Shown: positions 36,853-49,418 of the stretch, one piece after another
Position numbering within the stretch: position 1 is the first letter of the stretch
Layout of the letters: each line of letters begins with the position of its first letter
Assembly (NCBI RefSeq): GCF_029714205.1
Contig: NZ_CP121648.1
Location: 7,417,501-7,481,500, forward strand
Direction of reading: 5' to 3'
DNA from: Methylobacterium sp. CB376
GTDB taxonomy: Bacteria; Pseudomonadota; Alphaproteobacteria; Rhizobiales; Beijerinckiaceae
Length of the DNA stretch: 64,000 bases
The notes under the pieces: model-generated
Seen by the model: only the letters and a program-made list of their open reading frames with translations
Databases searched by the model: none
Told to the model about the DNA's origin: nothing
Made by a program: the position numbers and the translations under genes

Positions 36853-38139
36853 TCAGCCCTTGGTCGGCGGGGCGGCGGCGGCGCCGGCCGGCATGCCGGA
36901 GGCCCCCACCTGCTTGCCCGGGCCCGTGACGCTCTCCAGGATCGAGCCCGGGAGGGGCCTGGGCGTCTCGAACAGGCCGACCAGCGGCATCACGATCAGG
37001 AAGTGGGCGAAGTAGTAGACCGTGGCGATGCGGGCCGCGATCACGTAGCCCCCCTCCGGCGGCTTCGCGCCGAGCCAGCCCAGCAGGAAGCAGCAGAAGA
37101 TGAACACCCAGAAGAACTGCCGGTAGATCGGCCGGTAGTTCGAGGAGCGGACCCGCGAGGTGTCGAGCCAGGGCGCGAAGGCCAGGATGATCACCGCGCC
37201 GAACATCAGGATCACGCCGCCGAGCTTGTCCGGCACCGCGCGCAGGATGGCGTAGAACGGCAGGAAGTACCATTCGGGCACGATATGCGCGGGGGTCACG
37301 CCCGGATTCGCCGGGATGTAGTTGTCCGCGTGGCCGAGGTAGTTCGGCTGCAGGAAGATCCAGTAGGCGAAGAACATGAAGAACACCACGACCGCGAACA
37401 CGTCCTTGATCGTCGCGTAGGGCGTGAACGGGACCGCGTCCTTGCCGCTCTTGATCGGGATGCCGGTCGGGTTGTTCTGGCCCGTGACGTGCAGCGCCCA
37501 GACGTGCAGGACGACGACGCCGGCGATCATGAACGGCAGCAGGTAGTGCAGCGAGAAGAAGCGGTTGATGGTCGGGTTGCCGACCGAGTAGCCACCCCAG
37601 AGCAGGCTCTGAATGGTGTCGCCGACGATCGGGATCGCCGCCAGGATGTTGGTGATCACGGTCGCGCCCCAGAACGACATCTGGCCCCAGGGCAGCGTGT
37701 AGCCGAGGAAGGCGGTCGCCATCATCAACAGGTAGATGATCACGCCCAGGATGTAGAGCACCTCGCGCGGGGCCTTATAGGACCCGTAATAGAGGTTGCG
37801 GAACATGTGCACGTAGACCGCGATGAAGAACATCGAGGCGCCGTTGGCATGCATGTAGCGCAGCAGCCAGCCGAAATTCACGTCGCGCATGATGTGCTCG
37901 ACGGAATTGAAGGCCTCGTTGGCCGAGGGCTGGTAGTGCATGGCCAGCCAGACCCCGGTGAGGATCTGGGAGGCCAGCATCACGATCAGGATCGCCCCGA
38001 ACGTCCAGAAGTAGTTCAGGTTGCGGGGGACCGGGAAGGCGACGAAGGAGGAATGGACGAGGCCGACGATCGGCAGCCGCGCCTCGAACCACTTGGCTAA
38101 GCGGCTCTTGGGCACGTAAGTCGTGGCGTGTGCGCTCAT
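36853..38139 (-). CDS. petB: Cytochrome b (bc1 complex)
   Basis: This 428-residue integral membrane protein carries both b haems and the quinol sites. It has about eight transmembrane segments, haem-ligand His pairs ([20 protein letters not shown] and [20 protein letters not shown]), the Qo-site [19 protein letters not shown], and the PEWY motif in [16 protein letters not shown]. The start ATG at 38139 begins [19 protein letters not shown]. It is 110 bases after petA and 124 before petC. Confidence 0.98.
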   Translation of the reverse strand: MSAHATTYVPKSRLAKWFEARLPIVGLVHSSFVAFPVPRNLNYFWTFGAILIVMLASQILTGVWLAMHYQPSANEAFNSVEHIMRDVNFGWLLRYMHANGASMFFIAVYVHMFRNLYYGSYKAPREVLYILGVIIYLLMMATAFLGYTLPWGQMSFWGATVITNILAAIPIVGDTIQSLLWGGYSVGNPTINRFFSLHYLLPFMIAGVVVLHVWALHVTGQNNPTGIPIKSGKDAVPFTPYATIKDVFAVVVFFMFFAYWIFLQPNYLGHADNYIPANPGVTPAHIVPEWYFLPFYAILRAVPDKLGGVILMFGAVIILAFAPWLDTSRVRSSNYRPIYRQFFWVFIFCCFLLGWLGAKPPEGGYVIAARIATVYYFAHFLIVMPLVGLFETPRPLPGSILESVTGPGKQVGASGMPAGAAAAPPTKG

Positions 38140-38249
38140 GGGGACAGCCCGCTTCTTGGTTTCCGGGCATCGTCCGCGGGACCGGGGGTCCGCCGCCGAC
38201 GATGCGGCACTCTCAACACATGCGCGGCCGGTCGGCCGCGTCCGCCGCG

Positions 38250-38813
38250 TCAGGCCGCCGCGCCCTCGCCGATCCGCACCTTGGCGTCGCCCTGGAAGGC
38301 GTAGGGCGGGATCGGCAGGTTGATCGGCGCCGGCCCGCGCCGCACCCGGCCGACCGCGTCGAACTGCGAGCCGTGGCAGGGGCAGGCCCAGCCCTCGAAA
38401 TTGCCCTGGTGGCCGATCGGCACGCAGCCCAGGTGGGTGCAGTTGCCGTAGCTCACGAGCCACTGGTCGTGACCCTCCTTGACCCGGGCGTAGTAGGGCG
38501 CCGGGTCGATCAGGTCGCCCATCTTGACCGCCTTCATGTCCTCGATCTCCTTGGCGGAGAGGCGGCGCACGAAGATCAGCTTGCCGCGCCAGAACACGTT
38601 GATGATCTGGCCCTCGCTGATCGGCGAGAGGTCGACCTCGATCGGCGCGCCGGCCGCGATGGTCTCGGCGTCCGGGGCCATCGAGGAGACGAAGGGCCAG
38701 ACCAGGGCGGCCGCACCGACCACGGCGCCCGCCCCGGTGGCGAGGAAGAGGAAGTCCCGGCGGGTCGACCCGTGCGGATGGGCGGCGTCAGAGGGGGCGA
38801 CGGTGGTGGCCAA
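38250..38813 (-). CDS. petA: Rieske iron-sulfur protein (bc1 complex)
   Basis: This 187-residue subunit accepts electrons from quinol. It has a twin-arginine signal-anchor ([25 protein letters not shown]), a hinge, and the cluster-binding boxes CTHLGC and CPCHGS. The only reasonable start is a TTG at 38813 ([15 protein letters not shown]) preceded by GGGAGAG; no ATG lies before the signal sequence. It is the first gene of the bc1 operon. Confidence 0.95.
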   Translation of the reverse strand: MATTVAPSDAAHPHGSTRRDFLFLATGAGAVVGAAALVWPFVSSMAPDAETIAAGAPIEVDLSPISEGQIINVFWRGKLIFVRRLSAKEIEDMKAVKMGDLIDPAPYYARVKEGHDQWLVSYGNCTHLGCVPIGHQGNFEGWACPCHGSQFDAVGRVRRGPAPINLPIPPYAFQGDAKVRIGEGAAA

Positions 38814-39079
38814 GTTCCGGCTCTCCCGAGAATCGTGAAGGGCGAGGATCCGCGCGGGCGCGGGGCGCCACGCATGGACCACATTCCTAGGGCTGGCTCC
38901 GAGGAGGCCCCTCGGTCCGGCGGACCGAAGCACCAGGCCCACGGCGCGTGCAATGCGACCGGGCGTCGCCCGCGCGGCCGCTCTCTGCCACGCTTCTAAT
39001 CTGCGCGCCAGCGTGACGCGGCGCCGCCCGCCGGTTTTTTGCTGCGCTGCGGCGTCATCCGGCCGCGGGCGCCGCTCCT
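38814..39079. other. Spacer between MFS gene and petA
   Basis: This 266-base gap on the minus strand holds the promoter of the bc1 operon and the 3' end of the MFS gene. I see no gene. Confidence 0.45.
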
Positions 39080-40366
39080 CTATTCGGCCGCGGGCACCGC
39101 GTGGCGGGCCCGCGCGTTGCGCAACCAGAGCACGAGCAGGATGCCGACGAGGCCCGCTGCCGAGATGACCAGCAGCCCGCCGGTGAAGTCGCCGGTGCGG
39201 TCCTTGATCGCGCCCACCACGTAGGGCGCGACGAAGCCCGAGAGGTTGCCGATCGAGTTCACCACCGCGATGGCGCCGGCCGCCGCCGCCCCGGAGAGCG
39301 CCTCGGTCGGCAGCGTCCACACCACCGGCAGGGCCGCGAAGATGCCGAAGGCGGCGCCCGAGAACAGCACCATCTTGAGCACCGGATCGGTCACCAGGGC
39401 GGCGCCGATCGTGCCCAGCGAGGCGCAGGCGAGCGCCGCCACGAGGTGGAAGTGGCGCTCCCGCCGGGCGTCGGAGCGCCGGCCCCACCAGATCATCCCG
39501 ACCGTGCCCGCGATGTAGGGGATCAGCGTGACGAAGCCGGTCTGCAGGTTCGAGAGGCCGAAGGCCTTGACGATCTGCGGCAGGAAGAAGCCGAAGGCGT
39601 AGAGGAGCGCCACCGCCCCGAAATAGATGAATGCGATCGCGATCACGCGGGGATCGAAGATCTCGCGGGTGAGCGGCCGGTGGGCGGTGGGGCCGCGCGC
39701 GGCCTCCTCGCGCATGCGCGCCTCGAGCCAGGCGCGCTCGTCGGCCGGCAGCCACCGCGCCTCGGACGGCCGGTCCGTGAGGTACAGGAAGGTCGCGACC
39801 GAGAGCACGATCGCCGGCACCGCCTCGATGATGTAGAGCCACTGCCAGCCCTTGAAGCCGAGGAGCCCGTCGAGTTCGAGCAGCGCGCCCGAGACCGGCG
39901 CGCCGATCAGGCTCGACAGCGGGATCGCCACCATGAAGGCGCTGACGATCCGGGCCCGGTAGGCGGCCGGGAACCACAGGGTGAGGTAGAAGATGATGCC
40001 CGGAAAGAACCCGGCCTCCGCCGCGCCGAGCAGCAGGCGCATGATGTAGAAGCTGGTCTCGCCGCCCACGAAGGCCATGCCGCCCGAGATCAGGCCCCAG
40101 CTCAGCATGATGCGGGCGATCCAGCGCCGCGCCCCGAACCGCTCCAGGAACAGGTTCGAGGGCACCTCGAAGATGAAGTAGGTGAGGAAGAACAGGCCCG
40201 CCCCGAGCCCGTAGGCGGTGGCCGAGATGCCGAGGTCGCGGTTCATCGTGAGCGACGCGAAGCCGACGTTCACCCGATCCAGGTAGGCCACGAAGTAGCA
40301 GACGATCAGGAACGGGATCAGGCGTCGGCTGACGCGGCGGATCGTGCGGGTCTCGAGTTCGCTCAT
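39080..40366 (-). CDS. MFS transporter, anion:cation symporter family
   Basis: This 428-residue carrier has 12 predicted segments and close resemblance to the carrier at 22637-23935: CYFVAYLDRVNVGFASLTMNRDLG, FEVPSNLFLERFGARRWIARIMLSWG, RLLLGAAEAGFFPGIIFYLTLWFP, and APYVVGAIKDRTGDFTGGL. It likely imports an organic acid or sugar acid with protons. No catabolic gene or regulator is adjacent, so the substrate is open. The ATG at 40366 starts MSELETRTIRRVSRRLIP. Confidence 0.87.
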   Translation of the reverse strand: MSELETRTIRRVSRRLIPFLIVCYFVAYLDRVNVGFASLTMNRDLGISATAYGLGAGLFFLTYFIFEVPSNLFLERFGARRWIARIMLSWGLISGGMAFVGGETSFYIMRLLLGAAEAGFFPGIIFYLTLWFPAAYRARIVSAFMVAIPLSSLIGAPVSGALLELDGLLGFKGWQWLYIIEAVPAIVLSVATFLYLTDRPSEARWLPADERAWLEARMREEAARGPTAHRPLTREIFDPRVIAIAFIYFGAVALLYAFGFFLPQIVKAFGLSNLQTGFVTLIPYIAGTVGMIWWGRRSDARRERHFHLVAALACASLGTIGAALVTDPVLKMVLFSGAAFGIFAALPVVWTLPTEALSGAAAAGAIAVVNSIGNLSGFVAPYVVGAIKDRTGDFTGGLLVISAAGLVGILLVLWLRNARARHAVPAAE

Positions 40367-40637
40367 CGGCGGGGCGCATCCTCCCTCCGGGCTCGTCGGC
40401 CCGGCTCCCCCGCGCCTTGGACCGAAGCGGGCGCGCTGGCAAGCGCTGCGGCGCGCCGTGTCGCGCTTGTCCGCAACGGCGCTTCGGTCTAGTGCTCGCC
40501 CCTCCGGTCGGGACCGGCATCCGGTCGGGGCGCGCCGCAACGGTGGCGGCCCCGCGCGTTCGCCGCGAGTCGCCTCCGCACGTTCACCGCCGCAGGTTCA
40601 CCTCTAGGTTTCTCAACCGTCCGATCGGGATCGCGAG

Positions 40638-41183
40638 ATGGTCACGCCACGCCGAGACAGCGGGAAGGACCGCCCGTCGCTCAAGGATGCGCGCATCCTG
40701 GTCGTCGAGGCCCGCTACTACGAGGACATTGCCGACGAACTCCTGCGCGGCGCCACGGCGGCGATCGCCGCCGCGCAGGCCGAGGCGGAGGTCGTGACCG
40801 TGCCGGGCGCGCTGGAGATCCCCCAGGCGGTGGCGATCCTGGTCGAGGCCGCCGCGCGCGAGGCCAGGCCCTACGACGCCGTGGTGGCGCTCGGCTGCGT
40901 CATCCGGGGCGAGACCGGACATTACGACATCGTGGCGGGCGAGAGCGCGCGGGCGCTGATGGACCTCTCGGTCCTGCTGCGCCTGCCGCTCGGCAACGGC
41001 ATCCTCACGGTCGAGACCGAGGCGCAGGCGCAGGCGCGGGCCCGCGTCTCGGAGATGAACAAGGGTGGGGGCGCCGCCGAGGCGGCCCTCGCGGTGCTCG
41101 CGCTCAAGCGCGCGAAGGCCGCCGAGCGCCCCGACCGGACCATCGGCTTCACCCCCCGCCGCACCGCGGAGACGCAGGAATGA
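40638..41183 (+). CDS. ribH: 6,7-dimethyl-8-ribityllumazine synthase
   Basis: This 181-residue enzyme condenses the aminopyrimidine with dihydroxybutanone phosphate in riboflavin synthesis. It has [56 protein letters not shown] and the [12 protein letters not shown] segment. It has an N-terminal extension and a C-terminal Lys/Arg-rich tail. Its stop overlaps the nusB start (ATGA). ribH-nusB-thiL is a familiar arrangement in alphaproteobacteria. Confidence 0.96.
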   Translation: MVTPRRDSGKDRPSLKDARILVVEARYYEDIADELLRGATAAIAAAQAEAEVVTVPGALEIPQAVAILVEAAAREARPYDAVVALGCVIRGETGHYDIVAGESARALMDLSVLLRLPLGNGILTVETEAQAQARARVSEMNKGGGAAEAALAVLALKRAKAAERPDRTIGFTPRRTAETQE

Positions 41184-41650
41184 AACCCGCCGAGCGCAGC
41201 GGCGCCCGCCTCGCCGTGGTCCAGGCCCTCTACGAGATGGAGATCTCCGGCAAGGGCGTCATCGACGCGCTGGCGGAGTTCGAGGCCTTCTGGATCGGCC
41301 AGGTGGTCGATGGCATCGAGCATCCCCCGGCCGAGACGGCCTTCTTCCGCGACGTGCTGCGCGGGGCGGTGGAGGAGCAGCGGCTCATCGACCAGCGCCT
41401 CGACGGGGCGCTCTCGGCCGGCTGGCCGCTGCGCCGGATCGAGGCGGTCCTGCGCGCGATCCTGCGGGCCGGCGCCTACGAGGTGATCTTCCGCAAGGAC
41501 GTGCCGGTGCGGGTGGCGATCTCCGAATACGTGGACGTCGCCCACAGCTTCTACGGCGGCGACGAGCCGGGGCTGGTCAACGCGGTGCTCGACAAGGTGG
41601 CCCGGGCGGCGCGGGCCGAGGAGCTCGACAAGGCCGCCCGCGACGGGTGA
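41180..41650 (+). CDS. nusB: Transcription antitermination factor NusB
   Basis: This 156-residue RNA-binding protein assembles with NusE on boxA RNA for rRNA antitermination. It begins [21 protein letters not shown] and has the helical-bundle signatures [55 protein letters not shown]. It is translationally coupled to ribH. Confidence 0.97.
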   Translation: MKPAERSGARLAVVQALYEMEISGKGVIDALAEFEAFWIGQVVDGIEHPPAETAFFRDVLRGAVEEQRLIDQRLDGALSAGWPLRRIEAVLRAILRAGAYEVIFRKDVPVRVAISEYVDVAHSFYGGDEPGLVNAVLDKVARAARAEELDKAARDG

Positions 41651-41741
41651 CGAGCGGGCGAGGCGCCGCCCGGTCCCGGCCCCGGTCCAGGGCCCGGCCT
41701 TCCGTCCCGCGCGGACGCGGCGCGCAGGAGAGCGAGTCCCG

Positions 41742-42728
41742 ATGACCCCCCGCCCCTCCGAGGACGCGCTGATCGCCCGCTACTTCGCCCCGCTCGCCGG
41801 GCCTGGCGGGCTCGGGCTGCGGGACGACGCGGCGGAACTCGCGCCCTCCCCCGGCCACGACCTCGTCCTCACCACCGACGCGGTGGTGGCGGGCGTCCAC
41901 TACTTCCCCGACGATCCTCCCGCCTCGATCGCCGTGAAGGCGCTCGGCGTGAACCTGTCCGACCTCGCCGCCAAGGGCGCGCGGCCGCGCGGCTTCCTGC
42001 TGACCCTCGCCCTCGCGGAATCCTGGACCGAGGCGTGGCTCGCCGCCTTCTGCGCCGGGCTCGGCGCGACGGCGCAGCGTTGGGGCTGCCCGCTTCTCGG
42101 CGGCGACACGGTCCGGGCGGCGGGCCCGACCCTGATCGGCGTCACGGCCCTCGGCGAGGTCCCCGCCGGCCGGATGGTGCGGCGCTTCGCGGCGAAGCCC
42201 GGGGACCGGCTCCTCGTCTCGGGCACGATCGGGGACGCGGCGCTCGGGCTGCGTCTGCGCGCGGAGCCCGCCTGGGCCGGCGCCCTCTCGGCGGCGGAGC
42301 GCGATCACCTCGCCGACCGCTACCTGCATCCGCGCCCGCGCCTGCCGCTCGCGCCCGCCCTCCTCGCCCATGCGGGCGCCGCCATGGACGTCTCGGACGG
42401 GCTGGTGGGCGACCTCGCCAAGATGCTGCGCGCCTCCGGGGCGGGCGCGGAGGTCGACCTCGCCGCGATTCCCCTCTCGCCCGCGGCCCGCGCCGCGCTC
42501 GCGGCCGAGCCGGGCCTGCGCGAGGCGGCCCTGACCGGCGGGGACGATTACGAGCTGCTCTGCGCGGTGCCGCCCGCCCGCCTCGGGGCGATCCGGGCCG
42601 AGGCCGAGGCGGCCGGGATCCCCCTGACGCCGATCGGCACCGTGACCGAGGGCCCCGCCCCGCCCCGGTTCCGGGACCGCGACGGCAGCGACCGGATCTT
42701 CGCCGGCGGCTCGTTCAGCCACTTCTGA
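41742..42728 (+). CDS. thiL: Thiamine-monophosphate kinase ThiL
   Basis: This 328-residue ATP-dependent kinase makes thiamin diphosphate from thiamin monophosphate. It has LRDDAAEL, VLTTDAVVAGVHYF, GVNLSDLAAKGARPRGF, LLGGDTVRA, MDVSDGLVGDL and GGDDYELL, the Mg-ATP and substrate loops of the PurM-like family. It lies 91 bases after nusB. Functionally it completes the thiamin pathway begun by thiO-thiS-thiG at the left end of the window. Confidence 0.96.
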   Translation: MTPRPSEDALIARYFAPLAGPGGLGLRDDAAELAPSPGHDLVLTTDAVVAGVHYFPDDPPASIAVKALGVNLSDLAAKGARPRGFLLTLALAESWTEAWLAAFCAGLGATAQRWGCPLLGGDTVRAAGPTLIGVTALGEVPAGRMVRRFAAKPGDRLLVSGTIGDAALGLRLRAEPAWAGALSAAERDHLADRYLHPRPRLPLAPALLAHAGAAMDVSDGLVGDLAKMLRASGAGAEVDLAAIPLSPAARAALAAEPGLREAALTGGDDYELLCAVPPARLGAIRAEAEAAGIPLTPIGTVTEGPAPPRFRDRDGSDRIFAGGSFSHF

Positions 42729-42944
42729 GCACGACTTTCGTCGGGGTCGCCGGGCTGTCCGCACCCTTCCGGCGGTGGAGAAGCTTAAGAGCGTTTGCGC
42801 TCGCCCTGGAAGTTTGGCACTCAGGACCGGCGAGCCGGGATCAGGCCGGGCCGCTCATCTGGGGAGGGACACCCGCACGGGACGCCGCTCGCCACCAAGG
42901 CCGTCAACCGTCGCGGGGCATGGCCCGACATCAAGGACGGTAGA

Positions 42945-45092
<2,148 letters not shown>

Positions 45093-45114
45093 GCGGCAGC
45101 CGACCCGGAGCGAG

Positions 45115-45146
45115 GATGGGGCGCCCTCTCCCGAGGGCGCCCCATC
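45115..45146 (+). terminator. hppA terminator
   Basis: GATGGGGCGCCCTC and its exact reverse complement form a 14-bp stem with a TCCC loop, starting 22 bases after the hppA stop. It is the strongest simple hairpin in this part of the window. Confidence 0.8.
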
Positions 45147-45386
45147 GCACGTTCGGGGCGGTCGTCGCCCGAATCACTCTTGTCTCGGTCGCTATCGGTC
45201 GGGCCGCCACGGCGTCGGGGCCAGGGAGCCCGGTCGCCGCGGGGCGGCGCGCGGCCGGGTGCGCGCGGCAACCGGCGGCTGCGACGCGGGGGCGCGACAA
45301 TCCCGTTTCCCTGCCCGCATCCCGCTCGGGGCGCGGCGCCGCGTTCGCGGGGCGCCCCACCCCGCCGGGGGCGGGGCGCCGTCGCC

Positions 45387-47549
45387 TCAATTGACGCGCG
45401 AGACCTCGACGAGGTTGTCGGAGAACGAGGGCGCATGCCCCATGTCGGTGAAGGCCGACGACGAGATGCTGTTCACCGTGCCCTCGTTGAGCTGGCGCCA
45501 GTAGCCGAGCGTGGCCACCACGATCCCGGACTTCACGTCGTCGGTGACGCGCGCCACGCCCTTGAAGCCGCCGCGGCCGTTGGCGACCCGCACGCGGTCG
45601 CCATCCACGATGCCGCGCGCCTCGGCATCCCGGGGGCTGATCATCACGAACTGCTCCCCCTGCCCCTTCTGCTTGTCCTCCATGTTCGCGTAGCAGGAGT
45701 TCAGGAAGTAGTGGCTCTTGGGCGAGACGATGTTGAGCGGGTAGCGCGCGGCGAGTGCGGGGTCGCTCGCGGGGGACTCGCGCGGGCCGAGATAGTCGGG
45801 CAGCGGGTCGAGCGCCTCGCCGGGCTGGAACCCCTCGTACATTTGCCGGAACGGCGGGGCGACGAAGTTCGTGGCGCCCTCGACCTTGAACATGCACTTG
45901 CCGGTCGGCGTCGGGAAGTTGCCCTCGCGGTGCGGCGCCCGGTCGTCGGGCGTGCCGACCTTCAGCCGGGCGAAGCCGTGCTCGCGCAGGTATTGCAGGT
46001 CGATGCCCTCGCAGGCCGGAGAGTTCCAGTCGACGTAGTGCTCCAGGCACTCCGCGTCCGACCACTTGAAGTTCTCCTCCTCGAAGCCGAGCCGGGCGGC
46101 CAGCCTCCGGAAGATCTCGTTGTTGGGAATGGCCTCGCCGGGCGCTTGCGCGCACTTGGTGTTGTAGGTCAGGTAGAGGTGACCCCAGGAGAGGATCATG
46201 TCCTCCATCTCGGCGCCCATCGCGGCCGGCAGCAGGATGTCGGCGTAGGAGGCCGTGTCCGAGATGAAGTGCTCGGCCGAGACCAGGAACAGGTCCTCGC
46301 GCATCAATCCCTCGACGATCTTGTCGGTCTCGGGCGCCTGGGTGACCGGGTTCGAGTTCCAGCACATCATCGACATGATCGGGGGGTCGAGCTTCAACTC
46401 GCCGGTGAGCGCCCGACCGATCTGCAGGTTGCTGACGACGCGGGTGCCCTCCGGGATCAGGTCGGGACGGCAGATGACGTCGAACTTGTAGGGATGCTCC
46501 CAGACGCCGAACTGCGTGATGCCGCCGCCGACGTGGCGCCACGCGCCGGTGAGCGCCGGGATGCAGGCGACGGCCCGGATGGTCTGGCCGCCGCCGTAGT
46601 GGCGCTCCAGCGCCACGCCGATGCGGATGCCCACCGGCTGGGCGGTCGCCATCTCGTAGGCGAGCTTGCGGATGTCCTCGGCCGGGACGCCGGTGATCTC
46701 CGCGGCCCATTCCGGCGTGCGCGTGCGCGCGCGCTCCTTGAGATCCTCGAAGCCGATCGTGTGGTTGTCGACGTAATCCTGGTCGACGAGGCCCTGCGCG
46801 ATGATCGCGTTGATCAGCGCCATCGCCAGCGCGCCGTCGGTGCCGGGCTTCGGTGCGATGTGCCAGTCGGCCCCCTTGGCGGTGCGCGAGGCGTAGGCGT
46901 CGATCACGACGACCTTGGCACCCTTCTGCTGGGCGTCCTTGACGATCGCCCAGTGGTGCAGGTTCGTGCTGACCGAGTTGCAGGCCCAGATGACAATGTA
47001 CTTGGAGTGGATGTAGCTGTCCGGGTCGAGGCCCGCGGTCGGGCCGACCGTGAGCAGCCAGGCGGTGCAGGAGCCCTCACCGCAGAAGGTCCGCTCGGTG
47101 ACGGTGGCGCCCAGGCGGTTGAAGAACGCGTCGCCGCCGTTGAGCCCGTGCACGAGCCCCTGGTTGCCGAGGTAGCTGTAGGGGGCGATGGCCTGCGGGC
47201 CGTAACGGTCGATGATCGCCCTCCACCGGGCGACGATCGTGTCCAGCGCCTCGTCCCAGGTGATGCGCTCGAACTGCTTCGAGCCCTTCGGGCCGACCCG
47301 GCGCATCGGGTAGAGAAGACGGTCCGGGTGGTAGTGGCGCTTCTCGTAGTCCTTCAGCTTCACGCAGAGGCCGCCGCGGGTCATCGGGTGGTCGGGGTTG
47401 CCGCGCACGCCGAGGAGTTCGCCGTCCTTCACCTCGAACAGCATCGAGCAGGTGTCGGGGCAGTCGTGCGGGCAGCCGCCGAAGAAGGTCCCGGTCCGGC
47501 TCTCGGACTCGGCGCCGATCAAGGAATCGGGGTCGACGATCTCGTTCAT
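45387..47549 (-). CDS. Molybdopterin-dependent oxidoreductase (DMSO reductase superfamily)
   Basis: This 720-residue protein binds a bis-molybdopterin cofactor and one [4Fe-4S] cluster. The N-terminal cluster motif is CPHDCPDTC with a fourth Cys in GGLCVK (Cys26, 30, 34, 62). Superfamily motifs follow: FERITWDEALDTIVARW, SYLGNQGLVHGLNG, CGEGSCTAWLLTVGPT (active-site region), YIVIWACNSVSTNLH, KVVVIDAYASRTAKGADWHIAPKPGTDGAL-type NAD-like segment, and a C-terminal DUF/MopB-CT4 domain (LNIVSPKSHYFLNSCY, VANGRGGFKGVARVTDDV). No Tat signal is seen, so it is probably cytoplasmic. The substrate is unknown; there is no partner subunit nearby. Confidence 0.88.
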   Translation of the reverse strand: MNEIVDPDSLIGAESESRTGTFFGGCPHDCPDTCSMLFEVKDGELLGVRGNPDHPMTRGGLCVKLKDYEKRHYHPDRLLYPMRRVGPKGSKQFERITWDEALDTIVARWRAIIDRYGPQAIAPYSYLGNQGLVHGLNGGDAFFNRLGATVTERTFCGEGSCTAWLLTVGPTAGLDPDSYIHSKYIVIWACNSVSTNLHHWAIVKDAQQKGAKVVVIDAYASRTAKGADWHIAPKPGTDGALAMALINAIIAQGLVDQDYVDNHTIGFEDLKERARTRTPEWAAEITGVPAEDIRKLAYEMATAQPVGIRIGVALERHYGGGQTIRAVACIPALTGAWRHVGGGITQFGVWEHPYKFDVICRPDLIPEGTRVVSNLQIGRALTGELKLDPPIMSMMCWNSNPVTQAPETDKIVEGLMREDLFLVSAEHFISDTASYADILLPAAMGAEMEDMILSWGHLYLTYNTKCAQAPGEAIPNNEIFRRLAARLGFEEENFKWSDAECLEHYVDWNSPACEGIDLQYLREHGFARLKVGTPDDRAPHREGNFPTPTGKCMFKVEGATNFVAPPFRQMYEGFQPGEALDPLPDYLGPRESPASDPALAARYPLNIVSPKSHYFLNSCYANMEDKQKGQGEQFVMISPRDAEARGIVDGDRVRVANGRGGFKGVARVTDDVKSGIVVATLGYWRQLNEGTVNSISSSAFTDMGHAPSFSDNLVEVSRVN

Positions 47550-47957
47550 GTTTCCTCCGCGGTCGAGCGCACAGCCTTCTTGTTCTTGGCGGGCCTGCCC
47601 GGTGCGGTGCCAGGATGCACTGATTGTCGGGCAAGTCCAAATGCGCGTTCGATCAGACGGCCGCCCCGGCGCGGGAACCGGGGCCGGCGCGGCGCGGAGC
47701 GGCACGCGGGAGCCGCGGCCGGGCGCCGGCCTCGCGAGGAGCCTGCCGTCCTGCGGGCGGGAAGACCGAGCGGCGCGCGGCCCGGCACAGCCCCGCGCCC
47801 GCCCAGGTGCACCCGCCCAGGTGCACCCGCCCAGGTGCACCCGCTCAGGTCGGGGAGGGGCCGCTCCTCCCGGGGCGCGGTCCCTCGCGTGCCGGCCGCG
47901 CATCTGGACCGTGGGGGCTGCACCGCACCGCGGTGCGGACCGCGACCGCCCCGCCCA
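47550..47957. other. Intergenic region with tandem repeats
   Basis: This 408-base gap lies between two minus-strand genes. It is GC-rich, contains the 14-bp tandem repeat at 47804-47852 and the promoter region of the oxidoreductase gene. No coding sequence is supported. Confidence 0.5.
47804..47852. repeat. 14-bp tandem repeat containing a GGTGCACC palindrome
   Basis: The unit CAGGTGCACCCGCC occurs three times in perfect or near-perfect tandem, with a partial fourth copy. Each unit contains the 8-base palindrome GGTGCACC. It lies about 255 bases upstream of the oxidoreductase start and about 106 bases above the aminotransferase stop on + coordinates. Phased palindromes could be binding sites. 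Confidence 0.85.
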
Positions 47958-49163
47958 TCAGCGGGCGAGCACCGGGGCGAGCCGCCGCACCGCCTCCTCC
48001 AGGTCGGCGGCGCCGCGGGCGAAGCAGAGCCGCAGGAAGCGCTCGCCGCCCGGGCCGAAGGCGGTGCCCGGGGCGACGCCCACATTGGCCTCGTCGACGA
48101 GGCGCATGGCGAGGCGGCGCGCATCGGGCTCGGCGGGAACCCGCGGGAAGGCGTAGAAGGCGCCGGCCGGCGGCGGCAGTTCGACGCCCGGCAGCCGCCC
48201 CAGTCCCTCGACCAGGATGCGCCGCCCCTCGCGGGCCTGGGCGATCTGGCCGGCGACGAGCGCCCCGCCCTCGCGGATCGCCGCCACGGCCGCGTGCTGC
48301 AGGAACGTCGCCACGCCGGAGGTCCCGTAGAGGACGAGCCCGTCGACGATCCGCCCGAGCGCCACCGGTCCTTCGAGCCAGCCGATGCGCCAGCCCGTCA
48401 TCGCCCAGTTCTTCGAGAAGGTCTGGACGAAGAGCAGGCGGTCGCGGTCCTCGGGCTCCCAGACGTCGCGGAACGAGGGCGCGCGCCCGAGGGCCGCGTG
48501 GGCCGGGTCGAAGCTGAAGCGCCCGTAGATCTCGTCGGCGATGATCCAGAGGCCGTGGCGCCGGGCGATGGCCAGGACGGCGCGCAGGTCGTCGCGGCTC
48601 GCGGTCCAGCCGGTCGGGTTGGCGGGCGAGTTGAGCACGATGGCGCGGGTCGCCGGCGTGACCGCGGCGGCGAGGCGCTCCACGTCGAGGGCCCAGCCGG
48701 AGGCCGGGTCGAACTGCATCGGCACCATGACGCGGCGGGCGCCGTGCGCCGCGATGGCGCCGAAGAAGTTCGGCCAGGTCGGGGTCGGGATCACGACCTC
48801 GTCGCCGGGGGCGGCCGCGATCGCGAGCGCCACCTGGAACGCCTGCATGCCGCCGACCGTGACGAAGATCCGCTCGGGCTCCGCCGGGCCGCCGTAGACC
48901 GCCGCCACGTCATCGGCGATCGCCTCGCGCAGCGGCGGGATGCCGAGCATCCTCGTGTAGAAGGTGTGCCCGTCCCGGATCGCCCGGGCGGCGGCCTCGC
49001 CGATGAAGGCCGGGGTCGGCCGGTCGCCCTCTCCCACCCAGAGCGGGATCAGGCCCTCGCGGTCGGCGCCGTAGGCGATCAGTTCCCCGATCCCGCTCGG
49101 CAGGACGCCGGCCGCCGCGGGATTCATCGGCGGCATGAGGGCGGGCACGGGGGTCGGGATCAT
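47958..49163 (-). CDS. Class I/II PLP-dependent aminotransferase
   Basis: This 401-residue fold-type I aminotransferase has LWVGEGDRPTPAFIGEAA, HTFYTRMLGIPPLREAIA, PTPTWPNFFGAIAAHGA, LNSPANPTGW, IIADEIYGRF and the PLP lysine in FVQTFSKNWAMTGWRIGW (Lys about 251). The C-terminal Arg is in FLRLCFARGAADLEEA. The substrate is not readable from the sequence; it resembles aspartate-type subfamily I-gamma enzymes. It stands alone between the repeat copy C and the oxidoreductase. Confidence 0.9.
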   Translation of the reverse strand: MIPTPVPALMPPMNPAAAGVLPSGIGELIAYGADREGLIPLWVGEGDRPTPAFIGEAAARAIRDGHTFYTRMLGIPPLREAIADDVAAVYGGPAEPERIFVTVGGMQAFQVALAIAAAPGDEVVIPTPTWPNFFGAIAAHGARRVMVPMQFDPASGWALDVERLAAAVTPATRAIVLNSPANPTGWTASRDDLRAVLAIARRHGLWIIADEIYGRFSFDPAHAALGRAPSFRDVWEPEDRDRLLFVQTFSKNWAMTGWRIGWLEGPVALGRIVDGLVLYGTSGVATFLQHAAVAAIREGGALVAGQIAQAREGRRILVEGLGRLPGVELPPPAGAFYAFPRVPAEPDARRLAMRLVDEANVGVAPGTAFGPGGERFLRLCFARGAADLEEAVRRLAPVLAR

Positions 49164-49296
49164 GGGCGCGGCTCGCGGCAGGGAGGGACGACCCCCGAGC
49201 CATGCCCTCCCGGGCCGCCCGACTCAACCCTCATGCGCGCGCGGGCGCCCCGCGGCCGGGGAGAGGCGACGCGCCCGCGAGAGCCCCCGCGGGGAT

Positions 49297-49418
49297 CATC
49301 CGAAATCCGACGGATTGCGTCGCCATCTCCCATTTCGGCCATGCGGATGTCGGCTCCGCTCACGCGCCGCGCGGGCTCGTCAGACGCTGTCCGGACGATC
49401 ACGTCCGGACAGCGTCTC
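49297..49418 (+). repeat. Modular palindromic repeat, copy C
   Basis: Module X (49297-49380) matches copies A and B, followed directly by IR1 (49382-49417), a 16-bp perfect stem AGACGCTGTCCGGACG with ATCA loop identical to copy A. IR2 is absent. The last base of IR1 overlaps the glgB stop codon, so it very likely ends the glucan operon transcript. Confidence 0.9.
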
